A program made the translations under genes and the position numbers. The notes under the pieces are model-generated. The model had not been told where the DNA came from and made no database searches. It saw only the letters and a program-made list of their open reading frames with translations. A stretch of 64,000 nt of DNA. Source: Apteryx mantelli (Eukaryota > Chordata > Aves > Apterygiformes > Apterygidae). Each line of letters starts with the position of its first letter. Positions within the stretch are counted from its first letter, which is position 1. Shown here piece by piece: positions 37,201 through 49,600 of the stretch. The stretch spans positions 48,182,775-48,246,774 of the forward strand of contig NC_089979.1 in assembly GCF_036417845.1 (NCBI RefSeq), read 5' to 3'.

Positions 37201-39122
37201 GATTCCTGTTTGACAAGTGAGAAACCAGTATTAAAAAAACGCTAGAAATCTTTCAAGACATTTCATTAAATAACAAGCTATTGTTCTTTAAAAAGAGTTG
37301 GTAAAAGCCCTAACAAAGTAACAACCCCACATAACGAAAGTAGTTCTGCTTTTGATTTTTTTTTATATTATTTGTTTCCCTTTCTATTTCTAGACATGCA
37401 AGAAACCAGAGTTAGTTCAAACACTCATACATCACACAACATTCTTGTTCAAGAGGGTAACAAAGAATTCAGAATGTGCTCCTGAAGTCTACTTTTATAA
37501 CCTAGGAGCACAGCAAGGAAAAATATTCCTGATTTGCATAAGATGATTATGAAAATATTTACACAAAACTTCATTTTATTTTTTTTACATTAAAAAAATC
37601 TCTAATGGGCTTTGGCTATATTGCAGAGGCTTTCTAAATGTACAGTGAGCCATAAATATTTCAAATATTCGCTTTTTAATGTAGATAGGTAGTTAGTAAA
37701 ATGAAAGGGAGCTTGTCAGCATTTTACCAAATTTCAGCATGTATTACCCAGACATAAAAGATTTCACCTTTGTATATTAGTACCTATTTTCCTTCCTTAA
37801 AGAATGATTCCAGAAACCATACTTACAGTTGTATATAACATATAGAAGAGAATAACTCCACTGAAATCAACAAAACTACTTAAGATATTCAAGACTACAG
37901 GATGAAGTAAAAAGTAGCAATGCTTCAGTATTACGGGGGGAGTATCTAGCACTCTTAATTGTTTCATAAAAGGCTTGAAGCCGTGAACGGACCCTTTCTT
38001 GAGGTAGCCTTGGATTTGGTAATAACTTCTGGGGAGCACTGATGTCAATGGCTGTACCATTGACTCAAAAGGCACTGCAGGCTGTCTCTGACAGTGGATC
38101 TAGTCACATTTCTGAGAGCCTCTTTTTTTTTAAAAAAAAGTCTTTTCCTGACATCAGACTTCAGAACTTGTCATCCAGTTCTTCTGAAATGAGTTAATCT
38201 GGATATAGAGCTAGAAGTTTCTATTCCATTTGATCAAGTGGGAAGTCCACAAACAACTCTTCATGTGAGGGAAAAGAAGTACTGATTTTGTGATCTAGCA
38301 AAAAAAGCCAATCCTTCCATATAACTATTGTATTTACACTGCAGCAGTGTTTGTATATTATACATATAGTACAGAAATAAAAGGAGATAGATACTATATT
38401 TCAGTATTTTGTTCCTTCAGCTCATATTCTAAAGCATGTTAAGGCATTACAAGAATAACAGAGTCCAGCAGAGCTGTTTTTATGGGAAAATAAATGCCAG
38501 ATTTAATAAAGATTGTAGAATCATAATGACTTATTCAATTAATACTTTAAAATAAACCTTCAAAATATCAATGCAAAATACGTTGACATATGAAATAACA
38601 ATCCTCTGCATTGTGTATTAGCAAATTTGTATCATTCCCAAGTGTTTTTGCTTTTCATGAAGGAGTTCAGCTACCAATATCCCTATTATATTTGCTATTG
38701 CCTCCCCACAGCACAAAGCTTCTAAGGCATTGTTTTCTTGCCACTATTAGAAAATAAAACCCATATGGTACATTATAGTCCTTATAATATACCTAGACAT
38801 TGGAGACTTGAATGATAGTCATGGTTTGGCAAAAATATCTGGTTTTCACTGCAGTCCTTTTAGATTTAGCTATGGTAGTAACAGTAATGGAGAAAAGATG
38901 AGGCAAACAGCTTCATGGGTATCAGGTTCAATTCTACAGCACCAGCTGCAGTGAATTACTAGTCAAACTTCCCTGTGGTTGTAACAACATGACAGTTCTG
39001 ATGAAGTACTTGTTTTACTGAGAACTTTTTACTGAGAAAACTATGAAAATGTATGGTATTTGTATGATTATTATTTATAACTATTGCTGGGGGTAGCAGA
39101 AATTATTTAAAGCACCATTTGA

Positions 39123-39649
39123 TAAAGCACATTTAATTGCATGCAATGTAAAATGATGCATTTGAAAGTGCTGATTTAGTCATGTGTTGACTAATTATTA
39201 ATTGTGTTCTTTTCCTGTCTTGTCAGTAAGGAACCATTAACCCAAATCTTATTCTCATGGGAGATCGCTCAGCAACACAGTGTTTTAACGCTGTTTCATG
39301 TGATGTTCGTTCATGCCAACCCTGCATGTGTGCAAGGATCCCCTCTCACTGCTTTGTCTGGTAATCAGAGCTTTCTCCAAAAACCTAATTATCTGTTTGC
39401 ACACTTTTACTGCTACCTGAAGAGAAAAAAGATATTTAAAGCTAGCCTGGACTTTCCCCTCCCTGATCAGGTTCTGCGTTTGGCTTTGAAACTGGGTACC
39501 CTCATGAGAATCCTCCTCAAGTAAGAATCCCCGAAATTTTGCCGTTATTTGCTAGTTATAAATAATAACAATATCCTCGGTTGGCTGCGGGTAACAAATG
39601 CCCTGGCGAGCCGCGGTTTGGGCCGGAGGAAGGGCCGCGGGGGGCTGGC
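39123..39649 (-). other. DSG4: possible 3' UTR of the DSG4-type gene
   Basis: No AATAAA is seen on the minus strand close to the stop codon. The nearest plausible signal is ATTAAA at 39128-39123, about 520 bases downstream. The next AATAAA is at 37580-37575, so the UTR could instead extend beyond 2 kb. The end is uncertain. Confidence 0.3.
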
Positions 39650-40693
39650 TCACTGGCTGGAGTACTGCACAGTGCTGTACTTCGTCACCCTCCGCCGCGA
39701 GGTGCCAGGGGAGGCCATGCCCATGGGCTGGCTGAGGTGGCAGTCGGCATTCAAAATCTGGGCCGCGCTACTCATCCCGCCCATGCTGGCCCCGCCCATG
39801 CTGGCCCCGCCCATGCTGGCCACACCCATGCCAGCTCCACCCATGCCGGCTCCACCCATGCCAGCCCCGCCCATGCCAGCCCCGCCCATGCCGCTCATTG
39901 CAGCCCCCGACACTACTCTCTCTGTGACCACCATGTTGTGGGCGCTGGACAGCTCGGCGGGGATGTTGATTAAGCTGCCGGGCATCCCGGTGGCCGGTCT
40001 GATCACCCTTTCCGTCACCACCATGTTCGACCCGTCTACGAGGTCAGGAATGCTCAAGGAGGCCGGGAGCCGCGAGTTGGGTGCGATCACTCTTTCCGTG
40101 ACGATGACGTTGGACCCCTCCGTGAGATCAGGGATATCTAGCATGCCACGCAAATCGGAGGCGGACGCCGGCCCGACAACCCTTTCGGTTACAACAATGT
40201 TTGATGCACGCAGAGGGTCAACACTAAGGGAGGGTGGGCCGGATGTGTAGGTCTCAGTCACCATCACATTGCCATGGAGCAAAGGATCAGACACTGGCCT
40301 TGGGGACTGCAAGGTAGACTCAGACGTATAGGTGTTTTCGGTAACAATTGTAGTACCAACTGGGGGAGGCATTGGTGCACCTCCGTTGACAATAATGGTG
40401 GTTCCAGGTGGCGGAAGATTTATATCACTTTCGGGGTTGGGAAAGGTAGCGCTACCAGATGGCCAAGGCAGATTAACCTCAGAAAAAGTTTCAATTTCTT
40501 TGCCCAGACAGATCTCTGCCAGGGTCTTAAATTTTGGTCCTAATGTATCCAAATACGTTTCATCTGTATCTTCTCCGATAAAACTGCAGCAACCCACAGA
40601 GCCAACAGGAGTACCTACTCCTTCGTGATCATATATTAATAGACAGTCATTTGCTGGACGACCTTCATCTTCATCTGCGTACACAAATGCTTT
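39650..40693 (-). CDS. DSG4: DSG4-type exon 16: catenin-binding end, RUD repeats, Met-Gly tail
   Basis: Residues 857-1203, ending in TGA. The acceptor is CTACAG in phase 0. It opens with [18 protein letters not shown], then [12 protein letters not shown] and [19 protein letters not shown], the plakoglobin-binding region. Six repeats follow, centred on [42 protein letters not shown] and VVTERVVSG. An eightfold GMGGA-type repeat and the tail [15 protein letters not shown] close the protein. The first residues match mammalian DSG4 particularly well. Confidence 0.96.
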   Translation of the reverse strand, partial: KAFVYADEDEGRPANDCLLIYDHEGVGTPVGSVGCCSFIGEDTDETYLDTLGPKFKTLAEICLGKEIETFSEVNLPWPSGSATFPNPESDINLPPPGTTIIVNGGAPMPPPVGTTIVTENTYTSESTLQSPRPVSDPLLHGNVMVTETYTSGPPSLSVDPLRASNIVVTERVVGPASASDLRGMLDIPDLTEGSNVIVTERVIAPNSRLPASLSIPDLVDGSNMVVTERVIRPATGMPGSLINIPAELSSAHNMVVTERVVSGAAMSGMGGAGMGGAGMGGAGMGGAGMGVASMGGASMGGASMGGMSSAAQILNADCHLSQPMGMASPGTSRRRVTKYSTVQYSSQ

Positions 40694-43600
40694 CTGTAGT
40701 TTGGAAAAACAGAAAAAAAAAATAGAAGAGAATTACTTTTCTTCAGGTTTTTAACTCTATCCCTAGCGAGGTTTCTCTAATCATGGCCAGGCCTAGCAGA
40801 CTTGTAAGACAACATCAACTAAAAGGATTAAAAAAAATCAGCAACATCTTTGTGACCTTGAAGTAAGCCCTATTCAAATGTTACTGATCTTTTATTCCTT
40901 CTTTTGAAAACACTTAGTATCTCAAATTTAGTTTAAAACAAGCACTGCAAAGTCTTGAGTTTTTGTTTAACATTTGGGCAATAATTTTCCTGGAAGTGTC
41001 CTACTTTTTTTGTCTTCAGGATCTCCAAACGGAGATTTTGATAAAATTAAACCTTTGTTCAGATTCGGAAATTGCCATCAGAGCAGGGCCATAGAGGGAG
41101 AGCCTGGGGACAGCATGAATACAACCGGCCAAGACAGCCAAGGAATAGTGCGGTACCTGGCTGTCAATAACAGGCGTGACTGTGGGGTAAAGGGAGAGAG
41201 TGGAAGGGAAAGGGGGAATGCAAGCTTTGGGCAGCAATATCTGGACACAGTGGTAGGAGGAACAGCGAAGCTGGGAGGTGAGGGGAACAGCTGAGGTCCC
41301 AGGATGGAAAGGATGGCTCTGAGGGTTGGGTGCAGTGGGGAAGGTTTGGCAAGCCTGAGAGGCTCAGAGGGGAACCAGTTCTGAGCAGGATGGGGATCAC
41401 TGATTTGGGATGGGTGGATCTGGGCAGGTGATTAATATATAGTGCTCCCAGTCCAGGCAGGGAGATCCCAGTCTGGAAGAAATCTGTGTTCAGGACTGCT
41501 CTGCCCCCTCCACCACTGCATCTTTTTTTAGATTTTGAAATACAGTGGTCCTTAAAGATTAATTGATGTTTTGATGACATATGCAGTTATAGTATTTATG
41601 CTTCACGGTACTTGCTAATCATGAAAATTTATCCCATTAATCCATTAATCATGCAAATGCCATAGCATTTTTTTTATCTTATATGTAAAGGCTAATTAAT
41701 GTTTTGACAATTACAAAACTATTTGTGTCATTTGCAGTTTTCATCTTTTTTCTGGACAGAAAAAGCAATGAAAAAACAGAAGAAAGGGAACGCATATTCA
41801 CAGTTCCTTGAAAGTTAAAATCCCTTCATTAAGCAATCTCTAGACAGTTCAATTTGTGAACAATTTCAAGTAAGGAATATTCTCAATGTTATTATCTATT
41901 TATACACTGAAAAAGGTGGCAAACATAATTTTGATGGTCACTTACTAAGCTGAAATAATTTAATAACTTGCTACTAATTTTGCTTATCAAATGTGTTATG
42001 CCAACAGCTGAAAAGCAGTATTATTAATATGTTTTTTTTCATATTAGTACAGTCTGTTTGTTTCTCACACCAGTTCTATGTCATGTAAGTTTCAATTTCA
42101 GTGGAGTTATTTTGGATTTTCACTATGTAACCTGGAGAGGAGAATCTACCAGTGGACTCACAGATACAATACAAAGAAGATGGGTCGGTTACCTCTGAGA
42201 AGTAGTTGTCTAGGAAGGCCATATTCACCCCTCCTTCTCGATACTCTTTTATCGTTCCTCCACATGATCCCTTTGCTTCTCCTGTTCCAGAAATTCCTCC
42301 AGCTGTTCCATAACCAGTACCAGTACCATAGCCAACTGCTGTAGTGTCTTCAACACCAGAAGCTACTACTCCTCCTCCTCCATATGTGTTTGTATATATT
42401 TCTGAAAATGGAAAAAAAAAAAAGTTCTCTCTCCTATATTCTGTGATATTTACAAAGAATTTTCTGGTTGTTTTACCAATAATATAATGACCCCAATAAG
42501 CTTCTGAAGGTATTTTAGACTAATTTTGTTCACAGATTCACACATATGTGCTAAACACTGAAACTGCAACAAAAATTAAGTGCGTATTCGTAGAGATTTA
42601 ATTGATTTTATGCATGAGGCTAGGCATGCACTTGTATATATGCTTTAGAAAATCAACAATTCACTTGCGTAATTGGCTGGAGAGATTCCTCTGTCTGGTT
42701 ATATGCTGTCATGGGATTTATATTAGAATATCAGATAATGCTTATGGATATTTATGCAAATACAGAAATGTATATTTATGATCACACTAGGGTTGAGAGT
42801 GTTGCCTTAAACTCTTCAGCAAAAGAAATGGCCTTGTAATCCCTTTCACATTTCTCAGTTGTTAAGAAGCCAGGGGATTTGGGGAAACAGCAGCTGATCA
42901 TAATAACCTCCAGTGTTTATAATACAGAATGAAAATATCCTTTACAATAAATTATAAAATTATACTCACAGGATATTATCTTCTCCAGAATTTTTCATAT
43001 ATGATAATAATGAATGAGTGGTCTTAAATATCAATGTGTAATATAATAAAATAATTGCATACAGTAGTCTTGAATATGATTGTATTAAGAACTGTAGGCC
43101 ATATTCTATCACTTTTTCTCATTTAACCTTGTTAGTCTCAGCTAATAGAATTCAAACCAGAGGCTCTTGCCATAGCAGGAGAGATAAAAGTGGAAATAAA
43201 GTAAATCACAGATATCAGTCTTAAATTTTTCAGTTTGTCATGCCAGCATAACTTCCCTGGAAACAAAGACTTAATTCACATTTATGCCCCAAATGTTTTG
43301 TTATCTTTTGGTTTTATCTTAAGGATAAGAACATTTGTGCCTATACAAAAATCATCAGAGAAATTGTCTGGCACTGTGACATTTCTTCCTGTCATAAGCT
43401 TAGTGAAAACGGATTCTGAGCCAACATCCTTACTTCCTGTTGTGGTGTAATGAATGGGGAAAAGAGAAAGTGGCACTGTGGCCATTTCTATGGCCATTGA
43501 ATTCCTGGGAGGACCTTATCAGGAGCATAAATTTATTATAGTGTGTGCCAGCTCTCTGTCTAAGGTGGTGCAAAACTGGGGAGTAATTACCTGGCTCCTC

Positions 43601-46600
43601 GTTCTCCCTTGTCCTAAGCAGAGCTTGGAAAGTGGAAAGAACTGACCTTTCATCACTGAGTTATGAAAGAAAATTTTTGTTGTTCTGGCCTTGAGATTGA
43701 TTTCTGCTTAAACTGGTGTCTTGAAAAGAATCTTAATTTACTAGCTGGAACGATAAAGTAAAATTGCCTGAAATTTGAAAGCCTTGGCAAATATTTCGAA
43801 ATAAATGCAGTTTGCAGAGATGAATCTGTCCAGGTTCAAACCTCAGACCCTTTATTCATGCTGGGAAGTCCAACTAACCTCAGTTTGACTATCTGCACAG
43901 GTAAGATCGGAAGGGTTGGGTTCTAGCTTAGAAACTGAAGTACTCCTTGAACCAGAAGATGTTAAGTGCTGAAAGATAGCTTTATTATAGTGAACAAAGA
44001 AAATCTTAGGTTCTGCTTACCAGAGGGTTCACCAAATTCACCTCCAGCAGCTGTTGTTGGGGCAAGAATGTGTGAGACATCCTGGAAAACAATATTTTGA
44101 CTTCTTGAACATTGAACTTTGACATTCCCATATGAAGACCAAATATGTTAAGGAATTACCACTAAACCATTAACTATTGCTCTGGTCAGTTGTTGATGAC
44201 CACCCCTGTAAGAAGACTCCATCCAAGTCTGTTTCATTGTCAAGGTAAAAGTGATCAGTGGAGATGGTTTGTGTTATCTTGTTTTATCTTGCATTGAAAA
44301 AGCTTGCTAGTTACTGTGTCTCAGCTCAGGGAGCAGTAACACCAAACATAAACTCCATCTCCAAATGTTAATTAAGAATCACCTTTCATACCTGCTTGGC
44401 AATGCTAGACAATGCCAGGCTTCTTTTAAAAATGGCACAGTGCTACAGTCATTGTCTTGCTTCTAGACAAGATGCAAGCTATGCTGTAAATATAAATGAA
44501 TGCGGGTTTTAGAAACACGGGATGTACTGACCCTGTCTTCAGGCTGTGCACCTTCTATTCCCCATGGATGAATTGCCCCTTCTGTGCATTCAGGTACAGG
44601 TTCAAATCCAGTCCCAACTCCACCTGCAGCTCCAGGTCCACAGCCACAACAGTCGCTCATTGACATCAAGATTGGAATCACTTAACAGGAAAGAAACAGG
44701 AAACAGGGATTTAGGCCATCTCTTCTTCGCAGGAATAGCTGTATTTCCCAGAGAGTAGGTACTCAAGAACTTTCAAAAACATGTCTTAAAATGTTTTAAA
44801 CCAAGCAGCCTACAAATCTGGCTTTTCAAATCATTAGTTGCTTTTGAAAAAGTACGTATTTGGATAATTGCAATAATTTCTGCCTTTAGTTATAGCAGAG
44901 CAAAAGTGGGGTGGAGTAGGTCTGTTACTCCAAATTTATGCCTATACAGCTGGGAACAGACTTTGATCTATCTCAGCCGGATGAATTTAAGTTGCAGATA
45001 TACGAAAATGAAACAAACAGAACCAGTTCTGCTATATATAGCATTCAGTGATATTTGTTCTTGATATATAAGCATACATTTTTCTCTTTACTTATTGTAA
45101 AATGAAAAGAAATACATGTCAATGATATAAACTTATGAGAATCAATAGAAGGATTTCCATCTGGCTACAGTGATCTTTGGCTTAGGCTCCAGTTGCATTT
45201 TTCACATCATATATAGTTGATATGAAAAACAATAGCGTCAAACCCCAAACCACAGTTTTAACAAATGATTAAATACAGTGAGTCAGGTTTCCCAGGGTGC
45301 TATATTATGCTTAGTTCTCTCAAGAATTCAGTGCTTGGAATTGCTGAATACTTTAAGTGCTGACATCAAAATCATTGCTCATTTTAGGAAGGAGCTGAGA
45401 CAGGCATTCTGGCAGGCTTTATACCCTTAGCCTAGATGGCTAATTTAGTAACCTAGTATCACTGCAGAGTGAGTGTAGAGAGACAGTTCCCTACAAGAGC
45501 CTACAAGAGAGTACCAGATTTCAGATGCCAGAGCATCTGAAACTCATAGTGAACTGAAGAGAAAAAACAAAAGGCTATAAAGTATACAAAGTGCTTCCTC
45601 ACACTGCAAAACTAAGAACATATTTACTCTGGAGGCTACTGATTGGGAGAAGAGATTTCCAAAGGCCAAAAGGTGGTCTGTCCTGTAACATTCACCAAAC
45701 TGAGAAGAAACAAAACAGCTTGAAAACTTGCTTTTTTTTTTTTTAGCTTCAAAAAACAAACCCCAAGCCCAAACCAAACCAACCCAAATCCCCTCAAATT
45801 AGGGGAGAAAACATGTTCCTCTGGTTGTTGTGGTCAGTATTTCTGTACTGGGCAGATCTTGGTGGCTGGTTGCCCTGGTCATGAAAGACAAACGATCGTG
45901 TCTGATTGTGCTGGTCTGAGAAGTAATTGCTGAAATTTATATGCTGCATACATCAGTGCTCATCATAAAGTCTGACTTGACTCATTCTTCTCCCTGAAAC
46001 TTGTATTTCTTGAGAAATAATAGGACATGAAAATGAATGATCTGTTCTGATCTTGTTATCACAAACCCTACTCATTTTTAATCAATGTAATGGTTGACAG
46101 AAGCTGCTGAAAGATTTAAAATTTAAAAAGTTTTAGTTTTGTACCACTGAAATTTGGCTTTGACTTCAAAGTAATCTTGTTCTTTTTATTTCTTTTTGTA
46201 CCCAACTTGGAGCTGATAATTGCCCATTTCTTTTAAGTAATGTAACTAATGTACAGCAAATTGCTACACATAGGTTGTAAAGTCAATAGTGCCAGCTCTT
46301 GCTCAGAATCTTCTGAGTCTTCTACCAAACTTTTGACCCTGCCTGAATTATCACTGATTCTTATCAGAACTGGATAACACTTTAGGAAAAAAAAAAAAAA
46401 ACTGTAAGTCTTAGGAAGGAAATAATTGTTTCTGAATGAAGTGTGTATAATATTTATTTATGTATATATATATGTGTGTTTGTATGTATGTATAAAATAT
46501 AAACTTTATACACACATATATATATTCTTTTAATTTAAAAAGCATTTCTTACTCTGCAAAGTGCCCATGGAATTCCCAGTTTAACAAAGCAACAAGTCTA

Positions 46601-49600
46601 TTTATTTCAAAAGAGTAAAAAATATATATATCTTAGAAATTTAATAAAACAGTTTTCCTAATTTTATACTTACGAACAAATATTAATCCACCAAGAAACA
46701 TCAGGCCAATGGCAGCAGCACTAAGTGTGGTAGAAGACTGAGCGTCTCTGCCATAACTTCCTGTTCCATCATAAGCTTGACCACTCTCTCCACCGTCATA
46801 ACCTTCACCATTGTAATTGCTCCCAGCTTCACCTCCGTCAGTCGTAGCACTGTCACCTCCTTCAACTCCACTCTCACCGGTGTTGCCCTGTTGGTCTGTT
46901 CCTTGAACTATTTCACCTTGGCTTCCTCCACCACCACCACCACCACCGCCACCTCCACCACCGCCACCACCACCGCCGCTGCCACCACCGCCGCCACCAG
47001 CACTGCCACTGCCACCACCACCAATGATAATTATTTTTGTGGCCCCACTGGTGCAGTAATTGCGACTATCACACCGACAAGCTTGCAGTGGAATTATATA
47101 TGGTCGTGAGCAGCTTCGGCCTTGGTTATCTCTAATGTTGACGTAGATCTTATACAAGAAAAAGTCAATGTTCTGACCCACTAGTTCTGCAGAGGAAGCT
47201 TTGGGAGAAAACAGGAGAGAATTATTTAGATTAAGGTAGTGACTTTAAATACAAGTCTATAGTTTTTGTGAATAATGTTCATAGTGTGGAGTGAAGAGTA
47301 AGTCTTCTCATTTTAAGATCTTCAGTTACTAGAAGTAAGTTTCAGCCATAAGGCAGAAGTTTATAGTCTTAGTCTATGCTGCTTTTTTTTGTTGTTTTGG
47401 AAAACCTGAGCCAGATCAGTTTAGTTATCAGTTTTGAACCTGAGAAATATAAAGGGGCAAATGCACTTTTTTATATCTATGGTGGCATTTCTTGATTTTT
47501 ATTCCGACAGTGGGGAACATTAAAATTGCAAGTTACACACATTTCCTGTTCTCTCACAGGGAGGTTACATGATAGCTATGTTAGCTATGTTACGTGATTA
47601 CATGTTTATGTTTTTTTCAAAAGTTTTTTCCATAGTTTTAAAATATTTGAAGTTACATATTTGCATCTGTTTAGGACAAATAGGACATGCAAGAGTAATT
47701 ATAATTGCAATAGTTACCGTGTAATCTAGTCTTCTGTGCATACAACAAGTTATGCAACTTCTGACATTTAGTAATATAAGAGATTTGATTAATTCATTTA
47801 GTTAATTAAGTCTTATCAAAGTGAATTAGAAAAGCTCCACTAGGCAAAGGCTAAACCTTTTTTCTTAAAATTACAAGCAAGCACATAAATTATAATAGCT
47901 GTAATCTTTATTTGACATTTTTATATCCTTCTCTCGTAAAAGGAAAGCTCTTCAGACTAAGAACTTAGTGGATATTTTTACTCTAATAAATAAATTTGAG
48001 AGTTTTGTCACACGCTTAGAATTTTTTAGATAGTATACAGAGAAAAAATATCAAATTTTTCCTTTTGAATTACCTCTTTAGCTTTAGACCAAGGCTTATT
48101 ATAGTTACACTCTAGTAAAATAAAGTTTTGCTGCTCTATTTTTATCAGCATATGCTTAGTTTCCTTTAAAAGATGACAACTAGACAAAATACATCTAATG
48201 ATTCTAATATGATTAATATATAAGTACAAATCCAAAACAATTCCATTTTATTCCTTGGATTCATATGAGTGTAAAATCATGTTTAAGTGAGGTTAGTATA
48301 GATCCTAGTAACTTAGGTTATCCTAATCGATTATTTTAGATAAGAGTTTATTGCTATGATTCACTCTGTTATAAAACATAGTTTAATTTACCATTTATCG
48401 ATCTGATAATCCATGTAGTTTGAGGTTCACCATGTATGCTGAATGTAAAGGGGGGGCCATACCGATAACTATCCATATCCTTTGCTGTGATAATCACTGA
48501 TGGAGAATGCATACATACTTTCCTTATTTCTGTATTAATAATTGGACAATTATCATTGACGTCTTGTATTAAAAGCACGACAGTACCAGTAGCAGTATGT
48601 CGAGGATAACCTGTAAAGAGAAGGTACTTGTAATCAGGAGGGAATATAGATATTTTAAACAATGCAGTTCAGGTGGGAAAACTAGAAAAGGGGAAAAAAT
48701 AGAGAAATCTGAACTAAGACAGTTTTGTTTCAGAAAAAGTTAATCTATTTTCTTACCTCTGGTAATAGCCCAGACCTCTGCTCTGTATTGCCCATTGACT
48801 ACATAGGCTGATTCCCGGTCAATAACTTTGTTCAGTGTGATTACACCAGTGTTTGGATTGATTTTGAACCAGGCACCTGGATCACGTCCTATACTATATC
48901 TGTATTTGGTGAATTAAAAATACTCAGAATTATTAATATGAAACAGCTCAAATCAGGCAGACCCAGTTATTGGGATGGAATAAATTAATCTAGTTAACAT
49001 TGACTCTATATGCTATAGTGTTCTACTACGTAATCATTTTGTAAATAATATTTGTCACTTGGGAACATTTTTCTTACTCTGCGCTAAATCCTATTGCATT
49101 TTCCCTGTTCAAACAAAATTCCTGCAGACTTCAGAAGATGCACAGCAGAATAGTAATTATGCACACAAGAATAATAATTAAGAATAAAGCAACTGCATAG
49201 AATTATATTTTGAAAGTGATATCATAGTCTAAAAGTAAAATATGGCCTGACCTTTACTAAAACCCTTGCTAATGTCAGTAGCTAAATCCACAGCTCCTCC
49301 TATAATATTCTGAAGTTGTATTTGCTAATATTTTTCTCTATCTTATGAAAATTTTTGAAACCTTTGTAAAATTGATGTATTTGGTTTTATATACATTAAG
49401 AAACAAATAACAGTCCCATTAATCAACTATCATTAATTTCATCAAAAATAGTTGCCAAATCATTTTTTTTAAATATCGAATGAGCTGGTAGTGACCTCAT
49501 CTATGCTGATTACACAAAATTGCCCACTATTGGGGTTTTCTACTTGCTTCTTTAAAGTTTCTAACAAATTCACTACTTGTAACAAAACCTTTCAAAATTT

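Larger units (their letters stand above)
27721..39122. other. intergenic interval between the two desmogleins
   Basis: An AT-rich stretch of more than 11 kb with no exon, no long conserved frame and no desmoglein remnant that I can recognise. In mammals DSG3 and DSG4 lie between DSG1 and DSG2. The stretch contains an ancient CR1 fragment near 33545-34210, a CpG-rich patch at 29840-30020, and several A or T homopolymers. The upstream regulatory region of DSG2 probably lies in its low-coordinate part. Confidence 0.65.

Noticed and set aside
39549-40250. 233-codon + strand frame opposite DSG4-type exon 16
   Set aside because: It is the antisense shadow of the RUD and Met-Gly repeat region; its Pro/Met/Ala repeats mirror the minus-strand repeat.
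46777-47109. Thr-rich 110-codon + strand frame
   Set aside because: It is the antisense reading of the poly-Gly exon 12, where CCA triplets read as Thr codons in this register.
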